DNA of 6,093 nucleotides from Planctomycetaceae bacterium. GTDB lineage: Bacteria > Planctomycetota > Planctomycetia > Planctomycetales > Planctomycetaceae. A program made the position numbers and the translations under genes. The notes beneath the pieces are model-generated. The model ran no database searches. It was not told the origin of the DNA and saw nothing but the letters and a program-made list of their open reading frames with translations. Positions 1-4,779 of this stretch are shown in pieces. The stretch covers positions 1-6,093 of the forward strand of contig CANJZR010000253.1 of assembly GCA_947479075.1 (NCBI GenBank), in the 5' to 3' direction. The stretch's first letter is position 1, and each line of letters starts with the position of its first letter.

Positions 1-585
1 CAGACTCACATACGTGCCCACCACACTGAAGACCCGCGAGAACTCCTGCGAACGCTCCCACGCAGCGGTAAAGGCACAGATCGCGCCGCTGCTGGCCCCG
101 CCGATACAGCGGTCGTTGCCCGACTTCGAGAGCTTGATCGCCCGTCCGTCGGTGGCCGTCTTCGTCTCGACATCGGGCAGCAGCTCCTCCAGCAGGAACC
201 GGGCATAGCCATCACCCAGCCCGTCGTATTCAAAGCTGCGGTTGAACCGGTCGAGGGCCTCGCCATTGGGAGCAGGGACCCGGCCATGCATAATGAAGAC
301 ACCAATCGTGACCGGCATCTCGCCCTTCGCGATCAGCTGATCGAACACAGCTGGAGCGTTGTACCCGACTCCGTCCTGATTGACGTAAACGCAGGCGGGC
401 TTATCGGCGGTGTACTGCTTCGGGATGTAGACCCAGTAATCGCGAATCGTACCGGGGAAGATCTGGCTCTTGTCGAACGAGAACTTGAGCACCTCGCCCT
501 CGGGCACCTTGTCCTCCGCCCTTGCCAGCGAAACGCTCCCCATCACCAGACTCGCCAGCACGCACACCATCGACAGGATACGCAT
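1..585 (-). CDS. Exported esterase D / enterochelin-esterase-like alpha/beta-hydrolase (3' end missing)
   Basis: The first 195 residues are present and the frame is open to the window edge, so the C-terminus with the expected catalytic Asp and His is outside. Residues 1-23 form a signal peptide (short basic start, hydrophobic core, A-R-A before Glu24), so the product should be exported. Residues about 32-60 include R-D-Y-W-V-Y-I-P, the entry strand typical of the Fes/esterase D fold. The nucleophile elbow G163-A-S-S-G167 fits G-x-S-x-G, with Ser165 as predicted nucleophile. The family hydrolyses ester bonds in varied substrates such as siderophores and acylated sugars; the substrate here cannot be read from the sequence. 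The start ATG is set by a good Shine-Dalgarno (GGAGAG) five bases upstream and by the signal peptide beginning there. It is divergent from the gene at 799. The fold is well supported, the exact activity is not. Confidence 0.85.
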   Translation of the reverse strand, partial: MRILSMVCVLASLVMGSVSLARAEDKVPEGEVLKFSFDKSQIFPGTIRDYWVYIPKQYTADKPACVYVNQDGVGYNAPAVFDQLIAKGEMPVTIGVFIMHGRVPAPNGEALDRFNRSFEYDGLGDGYARFLLEELLPDVETKTATDGRAIKLSKSGNDRCIGGASSGAICAFTAAWERSQEFSRVFSVVGTYVSL

Positions 586-590
586 CAGTT

Positions 591-596
591 CTCTCC
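591..596 (-). promoter_or_regulatory. Ribosome binding site of the exported esterase
   Basis: On the minus strand GGAGAG lies five bases before the ATG whose first base is 585. It fixes that ATG as the start and agrees with the signal peptide that follows. Confidence 0.7.
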
Positions 597-605
597 CAGT
601 TGCCA

Positions 606-640
606 CCTTCGCGAATTGCTCAAACCGAGCAACGGCAAGG
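606..640. other. Small hairpin in the divergent intergenic region
   Basis: TTGCTC (616-621) and GAGCAA (627-632) form a perfect 6-bp stem around a 5-base loop. An outer CCTT/AAGG pairing (606-609 with 637-640) can extend it across an internal loop. The perfect palindrome TTCGCGAA (608-615) overlaps its left flank. It would lie in the 5' leader of the minus-strand esterase, just beyond its ribosome binding site, so it could be a leader structure or a protein-binding site. Neither role is shown, and a 6-bp stem can arise by chance. Confidence 0.25.
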
Positions 641-666
641 CGTCATGGTGACAGGGGAAGACGGGA

Positions 667-694
667 TTGGGTAGTCAACGTGAAGTGGTATAAC
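667..694 (+). promoter_or_regulatory. Possible sigma70-type promoter for the gene at 799
   Basis: TTGGGT (667-672) and TATAAC (689-694) are separated by 16 bases and lie about 105 bases upstream of the ATG at 799. The -10 is good and the -35 weak. The 586-798 interval must hold promoters for both divergent genes; I could not find a convincing one on the minus strand. Confidence 0.3.
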
Positions 695-798
695 GATCAC
701 GGCCCGATCGTGAGAGCAGTAACATCGCTCCCTTGAGCAAAGATCCCACACACGGATATACAAAGATACCGGAACACTTCCACGACAGAGAGTACACG

Positions 799-1137
799 AT
801 GACGGCACCCAAGTCGGATTCGCTCGACAGCTTTATTCGTTGTAGAGCCAGACACATGCTGGATCGTCCGAAAATGTATGCCGACTCGCCAGAGACGCTC
901 GAGGCCATGCTTGATCTTCTTGATGAAATCCTGGGGCGCCACGGCACAGCATGTTCCACCCCTAGAGTATTTCACAGTTACACTGACTATTTGGTAGACC
1001 GTGGCTTCGGGTCGGCGTCATATTGCAGCCGGATGCGGCTTGACACCCCACACATTTGTGATGATGAGATTTGGGAAGGGCTGATAGCTGCATGGAGAGA
1101 ATACCTCGACATTTCACATTTCCGTGAGGATGTCTAG
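799..1137 (+). CDS. Small uncharacterised soluble protein (112 aa)
   Basis: I do not recognise this family. The protein is acidic to neutral, has no signal peptide or membrane segment, and looks like a small helical cytoplasmic protein. Residues 11-45 carry the most structured stretch, with R-P-K-M-Y at 23-27 followed by an amphipathic helix rich in Leu, Glu and Asp (about 31-47). The C-terminal part has aromatic residues (W92, W99, Y102) in another likely helix. There are four cysteines (15, 52, 76, 87) with no metal-binding spacing I can identify. The start at 799 is preferred because a purine-rich AGAGAG lies about seven bases upstream. A TTG at 733 is in frame and would add 22 residues of unstructured appearance. 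The codons are more mixed than in the flanking genes. A divergent neighbour and a 165-base gap downstream suggest a single-gene unit. Confidence 0.6.
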   Translation: MTAPKSDSLDSFIRCRARHMLDRPKMYADSPETLEAMLDLLDEILGRHGTACSTPRVFHSYTDYLVDRGFGSASYCSRMRLDTPHICDDEIWEGLIAAWREYLDISHFREDV

Positions 1138-1216
1138 CCAGCCAGGACAACTTACTCACGACCTCGCCCCAAAACCAGAGCAAGAGACAGAGAGCTAAGA
1201 ATTGCCATCCCGCGAG

Positions 1217-1246
1217 TTGACAATCTTGCTCCTTGCGACCAAAGAT
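1217..1246 (+). promoter_or_regulatory. Probable promoter of the membrane-protein gene
   Basis: A perfect consensus -35 TTGACA (1217-1222) is followed after 18 bases by AAAGAT (1241-1246), a weak -10 that keeps the important second A and final T. The element ends 56 bases before the GTG start at 1303, a normal leader length. The rest of 1138-1302 shows no other structure, and no terminator for the preceding gene is evident. Confidence 0.4.
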
Positions 1247-1290
1247 AAAAGCCGTGGTATTTCGATTTCCGCCTACTCGAACGAATTAGC

Positions 1291-1296
1291 AAGAGG
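1291..1296 (+). promoter_or_regulatory. Ribosome binding site that sets a GTG start
   Basis: AAGAGG lies six bases before GTG at 1303. No ATG is close by in this frame, so this site supports GTG as the true initiator. Confidence 0.6.
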
Positions 1297-1302
1297 TTAA
1301 CT

Positions 1303-1908
1303 GTGGTCAACAACTCCGATGTTCTGACGGATATCGAGTATGAGGACGATCATTCTCCTCGTAGTCACATTTCAGTGCGCCCGATCGGGATTTGGATACT
1401 GGCAATACTCTTCGTCCTCGGAGGCGTAATGATCGCTGCAGTGTCATTTCTGGCACTCAGCCCGGCAGCCAATGTTGAGAGAGTGTACCGAGCCTTTCAT
1501 CTCACTCCGGAGATAATCTTTGCCGGTGCCTTCCTCGCAGGAGTAGTTGTTTTTGCAACAGGTGTCGGGATGTTCGTTGGTTGGCGTTGGGGATGGTGGT
1601 TGGCTACGTTGTACTTTGTCTGGACCGCCTTTCGCAGTTCAGCTTTCGTAATCAACTTGATGTTATCACCTGATCTAATTGATGTAATTGGGGAGAGCAC
1701 CACCCGAGGGATGCAGTACTACCTGGTAAAGTATGGCATGAGAGTCCCAATCAACTTCTTACTCACAGTCTATATGTTTAGAGAGAATGTACTCCGTTTT
1801 TTCGGGCTCGGCCAACTGGCCAAGCTGAAGGCCGTCGTAATACTGGCTGGGGTCAGTTTGGCGATGGTTGTGATACCGAGTGTGATTGCCGACCTCATCC
1901 TTCAATAA
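1303..1908 (+). CDS. Uncharacterised multi-pass inner-membrane protein (201 aa)
   Basis: No family is recognised. A hydrophilic acidic N-terminus (residues 1-26, rich in Asp/Glu) precedes about five hydrophobic segments: 28-52, 71-94, 98-121, 141-160 (weaker, broken by K and R) and 177-200. The segment 90-101 is Trp-rich (F-V-G-W-R-W-G-W-W-L), an aromatic belt probably at the membrane interface. The protein ends one residue after the last segment. There is no signal peptidase site and no conserved charged pair within the membrane that would suggest a transporter mechanism. The GTG start is supported by AAGAGG six bases upstream, and a TTGACA-type promoter precedes it. Base composition is clearly lower in GC than in the flanking esterase, TerC and HD genes, which fits either a lineage-specific or an acquired gene. 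The membrane location is well supported and the function is unknown. Confidence 0.75.
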   Translation: MVNNSDVLTDIEYEDDHSPRSHISVRPIGIWILAILFVLGGVMIAAVSFLALSPAANVERVYRAFHLTPEIIFAGAFLAGVVVFATGVGMFVGWRWGWWLATLYFVWTAFRSSAFVINLMLSPDLIDVIGESTTRGMQYYLVKYGMRVPINFLLTVYMFRENVLRFFGLGQLAKLKAVVILAGVSLAMVVIPSVIADLILQ

Positions 1909-1915
1909 TGATATC

Positions 1916-1976
1916 CCTGTCACGGTCGGGTTGCACTCACGCAATCCCCACCGATTCAATCGCAACATTTGACAGG
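1916..1976. other. Nested inverted-repeat element, possible structured RNA or terminator
   Basis: The outer arms CCTGTCA (1916-1922) and TGACAGG (1970-1976) are perfect 7-bp complements. Directly inside, CGGT (1923-1926) pairs with ACCG (1950-1953), and GGGTTGC (1928-1934) pairs with GCAATCC (1941-1947, one G-U) around the loop ACTCAC. Together this gives about 18 possible base pairs in 61 bases, with an unpaired 16-base segment on the 3' side that contains part of an 11-base palindrome (1952-1962). It starts eight bases after the stop of the membrane-protein gene. It could end that transcript, although there is no T-tract, or form part of the leader of the gene at 2065. The pairing is seen; the role is inferred. 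Confidence 0.4.
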
Positions 1977-2005
1977 TGCTCTCAGTCAGCCGACTATGCC
2001 GGGAA

Positions 2006-2032
2006 CCCTCAATCAGTTGCTCGATTGAAGGG
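2006..2032 (+). promoter_or_regulatory. Leader hairpin upstream of the secreted propeller gene
   Basis: CCCTCAATC (2006-2014) pairs with GATTGA plus GGG (2023-2028 and 2030-2032), giving nine pairs with one bulged A and an 8-base loop. It ends 32 bases before the ATG at 2065, outside the ribosome binding site (2054-2059). No T-tract follows, so it is more likely a leader structure than a terminator. A regulatory role is only a suggestion. Confidence 0.3.
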
Positions 2033-2053
2033 GCGATGACGCGTCTCGAATCC

Positions 2054-2059
2054 GGTGGA
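2054..2059 (+). promoter_or_regulatory. Ribosome binding site of the secreted propeller gene
   Basis: GGTGGA lies five bases before ATG 2065, an imperfect but usable Shine-Dalgarno. It supports this start, which is also where the signal peptide begins. Confidence 0.5.
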
Positions 2060-2064
2060 CCTCC

Positions 2065-3252
2065 ATGCTGCGTGCGATCGTTTGTATTCTGGCTGGGATG
2101 TTCCTGGTCGAGATCGATAATCAGGCTGTGGCGCAGTCGGACGCCATCTCGGAGCCGATCTTTCAGACAGGAGTGCCCAATCCGACGCAGGATAAGCCGC
2201 AGTCGAAGCTGTGGTTTGCACAGGGGCGATACTGGGCGTGGCTGCCGGTTCCGGGGGGCAGCACGGTGCTGGAACGGACGCCGACCGGCTGGCGTGAGGT
2301 CGGGCATTTGCGGAGCCATCTGGCCGACCTGCCGGGGCAAGCGGATGTGTGGGCGGACGAGTCGTCGGTTCGAGCGGTACTCGTCGGGAATGACCGGCTG
2401 GCTGTGGTGGAACTGAAGTTCGACGCAGCCCGGAACACCTATCAGCCCGGTGCTGTTCGTCACGAGTTCCCGCTGGCTCCTCTGGCGAAGGACGGCGACA
2501 GACTCGAAACGGCGACCATCGCCCGCGACTCACGCGGCCGCTGGTGGGTCGCCTGTGACCGGGATCAGCAGATCACGGCCTTCTGGACGACCGATGCCGA
2601 GGGACACGAGTGGAGTTCCGGTTTCACACTCGGTGCCAACACCCATCGTGATGACATCAGTACCCTCGTGGTCCTGCCCGACCGAGTGGGTGTGGTCTGG
2701 AGCGATCAGGTCGCCGATGCGGTTTACTACCGGGAACACCTCGACGGGCAACCGCCCACCGACTGGGGCCAGCCCATCATCGTCCAGCAGGGAGGCAAGA
2801 CGGCCGATGACCATTTGAGTGCCGTCGTGGCCGAGGATGGCACGCTGTTCGTTGCGACCAAGAACTCGGTCGATCAGGTCGGTGCTCCGCAGCTGGTCCT
2901 GCGTATCCGTCGGCCAGATGGAAGTTGGGAGAACCATCCCTATGCCGTCCTTCAAGACAAGCTCGGCCCCAGCCGCCCGATCGCGTTGCTGGCGGGCCAA
3001 ACTCAACAGCTCTATCTGCTGCACACCATGTACGACAGCCGCGACCCGCAGGGGCGAAAGGATTATATCGCGGCCATCCATACCCCGCGTTCGCCACTGA
3101 ACCTCGCGGGCCCTGAAGCCCGAATCCTGACCGCCGCGAAACCGGTCAACAATGTCACCGGCCCCAAACGGCCCTATACCACAGTACCGTGGATCGTATT
3201 GGTCTCTGATGCCGAAGGGGGAGTTCATGAGGCGTTGTTGCCGGGTGAGTAG
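2065..3252 (+). CDS. Secreted protein of unknown function, probable beta-propeller
   Basis: The 395-residue product starts with a signal peptide (about 1-23, cleavage after A-V-A). Its hydrophobic core is short and is followed by Glu16 and Asp18, which is unusual so close to the cleavage site. The mature part has no membrane segment. It shows repeated strand-turn-strand units of the kind seen in BNR/sialidase-like propellers, each with a hydrophobic run, a D/E-x-x-G turn and an aromatic strand: about 150-164 (A-R-D-S-R-G-R-W-W-V-A), 199-213, 252-266 (A-E-D-G-T-L-F-V-A), 306-321 and 376-392. T175-T-D-A-E-G-H-E-W183 resembles an Asp-box with one extra residue. I see no sialidase catalytic arginine triad or Tyr/Glu pair that I could assign, so enzymatic activity is not claimed. 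It probably works in the periplasm or outside the cell, perhaps binding a glycan or protein. It is preceded by structured non-coding DNA and ends in a hairpin over its stop codon. CDS certain, fold moderate, function unknown. Confidence 0.85.
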   Translation: MLRAIVCILAGMFLVEIDNQAVAQSDAISEPIFQTGVPNPTQDKPQSKLWFAQGRYWAWLPVPGGSTVLERTPTGWREVGHLRSHLADLPGQADVWADESSVRAVLVGNDRLAVVELKFDAARNTYQPGAVRHEFPLAPLAKDGDRLETATIARDSRGRWWVACDRDQQITAFWTTDAEGHEWSSGFTLGANTHRDDISTLVVLPDRVGVVWSDQVADAVYYREHLDGQPPTDWGQPIIVQQGGKTADDHLSAVVAEDGTLFVATKNSVDQVGAPQLVLRIRRPDGSWENHPYAVLQDKLGPSRPIALLAGQTQQLYLLHTMYDSRDPQGRKDYIAAIHTPRSPLNLAGPEARILTAAKPVNNVTGPKRPYTTVPWIVLVSDAEGGVHEALLPGE

Positions 3253-3258
3253 TCACCC
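3243..3258. terminator. Hairpin across the stop codon, possible bidirectional terminator
   Basis: GGGTGA (3243-3248) and TCACCC (3253-3258) form a perfect 6-bp stem with the tetraloop GTAG, which includes the stop codon TAG. Two more G-C pairs are possible across a 2-base bulge. Immediately downstream, GCAAC (3266-3270)/GTTGC (3294-3298) encloses GGCGA (3272-3276)/TCGCC (3282-3286), a second stem-loop. No T-tract follows either, so factor-independent termination is doubtful. The position at a gene end is what suggests termination. Confidence 0.35.
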
Positions 3259-3441
3259 CCGGGGAGCAACAGGCGATAGACTCGCCGGTGCCAGTTGCGC
3301 GAGCAGGTCCGGATCAGAATGGTCGAGATGCTTCGAGAGTGTCCAGCGGCCCGAAGCGACCACCACTCCCCCCGGTGCCTCACCGCCAAGCAATTTCCGC
3401 ACGGGCCAATCGAGTTCCCGGAAGCGAGAGACGGTCCCCAC
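3253..3441 (-). CDS. Possible small hypothetical protein or gene remnant
   Basis: This 62-residue frame has protein-like codon use: G or C in many third positions, no rare-residue runs, and mixed hydrophobic and charged stretches such as F-R-E-L-D-W-P-V-R-K-L-L near the start and D-P-D-L-L-A-Q-L-A-P near the end. It starts at GTG with only a weak GGA core upstream, and its stop codon abuts the stop of the plus-strand gene at 3252. The frame stays open back to 3480 but has no other start codon. An ATG at 3487 is one base out of frame, separated from it by runs of seven and six C on the coding strand, so a single-base loss there would give a longer ORF. It matches no family I know. It could be a real small gene, a frameshifted remnant or chance. 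Confidence 0.3.
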   Translation of the reverse strand: MGTVSRFRELDWPVRKLLGGEAPGGVVVASGRWTLSKHLDHSDPDLLAQLAPASLSPVAPRG

Positions 3442-3672
3442 CTGCGAGTCCGTGGGGGGTGGCCTTTGGGGGGGCGGTTGTTACCATGCACAGCGAGCCT
3501 GTTTCACTCGACGGGTTGCGGTTCTGGACTAGTCTGGGACTTCGACCTGAACCTCGAAAATCGGTGTGATTCGTCCCCCGATTTCGATGAACCGAGGCGG
3601 AAAGGCTGCCGTTGAGATCGAGTCCCCCCGTGTGTGGGTGGGTCGATCCATCACCTCAACCCGGATTTTCTG
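3442..3672. other. Non-coding region upstream of the TerC gene
   Basis: I see no convincing gene here. The segment 3451-3477 has long G-runs (six at 3454-3459, seven at 3468-3474). A perfect palindrome GACTAGTC occurs near 3528-3535. The strongest structure is the leader hairpin at 3552-3597, annotated separately. No promoter with two good boxes was found, although transcription of the TerC gene must start in or before this stretch. Confidence 0.5.
3552..3597 (+). promoter_or_regulatory. Imperfect hairpin in the TerC gene leader
   Basis: TCGAAAATCGG (3554-3564) pairs with CCGATTTCGA (3578-3587), giving ten pairs with one bulged A and a 13-base loop. An alternative outer stem, CCTCG (3552-3556) with CGAGG (3593-3597), competes for the TCG part while keeping the seven inner pairs. 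The element ends about 75 bases before the chosen start. Genes of this family are often controlled by leader RNAs, such as the yybP-ykoY manganese riboswitch, but I do not see that riboswitch's consensus here. Any control role is inferred. Confidence 0.35.
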
Positions 3673-4659
3673 ATGTTCTCGTTCCCGATGCTGGCGGAAG
3701 ACGTGGTCACTGAGATGTCACTCGGTTTCGGCGGGCAGACGTTTGTGCCTCATGATCTGGCCACGATCGGTTTGCTGATACTGCTGGAAGGTGTCTTGTC
3801 GATCGACAATGCGCTGGTGCTCGGACTGCTGGCCAAACGGGTCCCCAAACCACTTCGCAAGCGGGCGCTGACATATGGCCTGGTCGGGGCGTTTGTGTTC
3901 CGGTTCCTGGCGATCCTGATGGCCAGCCTGCTGCTCAAGTGGATGGTGGTCAAGCTGATCGGCGGCGGATATCTGATTTACATCGCGGTGAAGCACCTGT
4001 TCTTCGAGTCCCAGGAAGAGAACGATGACACGATCACCGTCGACGCTGACGGTGAATTGGAGTTGCGACATACCGCGACCGGTGGGGCGCTGACCGCGGA
4101 AGAAGAGATGATCGAGATCCGGGAACGCGTCCCGGTCCCGTTGCCGGAAGAGACCAACGTCAAAGCGGGTTGGGACTTCTGGAAAGCGGTCATCGTCATC
4201 GAATTGACCGACATCGCGTTCGCCGTCGACTCGATCCTGGCCGCTCTGGCTCTGGTCGGCAGCTCGCCCAACGACGAGGCCTACCATCCCAAGCTGTGGG
4301 TGGTTGTGCTGGGCGGAATCATCGGCCTGATGCTGATGCGAGTGGCTGCGGCCCTGTTTATCCGGCTGCTGGAGAAGTTCCCGCGGTTTGAAACAGCTGC
4401 GTATCTGCTGGTCACGGTGATCGGGATGAAGCTGCTGGTCGACTGGTGGGCGAACGACCCGACCTACTTCCCGAAGGTCTGGGCCGAAGGCTATCTGGCC
4501 AAGCTGACCAGCTGGGGGATCAAAATCGGGAACGACCCACATGTGATCGATTTCCATCATTCGAATCGCCCCGAGTTCTGGATCTTCTGGGGCTCGATGC
4601 TGGTCTGTCTGTGTACGGGTTTCCTGCCAAAGAAGCAGGGGAAAAAAGTTGACGCTTGA
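3673..4659 (+). CDS. TerC-family integral membrane protein, probable metal (Mn2+) exporter
   Basis: TerC-family proteins (PF03741; for example E. coli Alx and Bacillus MeeF/MeeY) sit in the inner membrane, and several export manganese. Both family signatures are present: E39-G-V-L-S-I-D-N-A in the first membrane segment and E177-L-T-D-I-A-F-A-V-D-S in the fourth, whose acidic residues E39, D45, E177, D180 and D186 are the expected intramembrane metal ligands. Seven hydrophobic segments are seen at about 30-53, 65-90, 91-111, 169-196, 208-233, 240-260 and 300-321, with a basic C-terminal tail. A long acidic loop (about 112-164) separates the two halves. The start is uncertain. ATG 3673 (328 aa) is preferred because the protein-like sequence begins there and a weak GGA core lies seven bases upstream. 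GTG 3634 would add 13 unlikely residues, and ATG 3688 or 3715 are possible. A hairpin precedes it and a strong terminator follows, so it is probably transcribed alone. Confidence 0.9.
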   Translation: MFSFPMLAEDVVTEMSLGFGGQTFVPHDLATIGLLILLEGVLSIDNALVLGLLAKRVPKPLRKRALTYGLVGAFVFRFLAILMASLLLKWMVVKLIGGGYLIYIAVKHLFFESQEENDDTITVDADGELELRHTATGGALTAEEEMIEIRERVPVPLPEETNVKAGWDFWKAVIVIELTDIAFAVDSILAALALVGSSPNDEAYHPKLWVVVLGGIIGLMLMRVAAALFIRLLEKFPRFETAAYLLVTVIGMKLLVDWWANDPTYFPKVWAEGYLAKLTSWGIKIGNDPHVIDFHHSNRPEFWIFWGSMLVCLCTGFLPKKQGKKVDA

Positions 4660-4678
4660 TCGTTGATCGACCAGAGAC

Positions 4679-4708
4679 AAAGCCCACGGGTTGCATCCCG
4701 TGGGCTTT
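4679..4708. terminator. Strong terminator hairpin after the TerC gene
   Basis: AAAGCCCACGGG (4679-4690) and CCCGTGGGCTTT (4697-4708) form a perfect 12-bp stem with the 6-base loop TTGCAT. The stem begins 20 bases after the TerC stop codon. The A-run on the left arm and T-run on the right let it act on either strand, although the T-tract is only three bases before AG. It separates the TerC unit from the HD gene. Confidence 0.9.
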
Positions 4709-4779
4709 AGCAGATGACACGATCTCCCACATCTCGTTCCCCTCTGTCGAATAACTATCAACCATAAACGCTCCCTGCC

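Noticed and set aside
733..798. TTG start that would extend the small protein by 22 residues
   Set aside because: No Shine-Dalgarno lies at a proper distance, the added residues look unstructured, and ATG 799 has a purine-rich site upstream.
1759..2463. A 234-residue minus-strand frame
   Set aside because: It spans the end of the membrane-protein gene, the structured non-coding stretch and the start of the secreted protein. It is rich in Arg, Pro and Gln and lacks any recognisable motif.
2530..3228. A 232-residue minus-strand frame inside the secreted-protein gene
   Set aside because: It is fully antisense to a gene with a signal peptide and propeller-like repeats. It has no ribosome binding site or motif of its own.
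3261..3298. GGGGAGCAAC followed by stems, resembling the GGGGAGUA core of the yybP-ykoY riboswitch
   Set aside because: It lies about 375 bases before the TerC start, overlaps the end of the preceding gene region, and lacks the second conserved loop of that riboswitch as far as I can read.
3634..3672. GTG start for the TerC protein
   Set aside because: A C-run rather than a ribosome binding site precedes it, and the added residues do not look like part of a TerC N-terminus. It remains an alternative.
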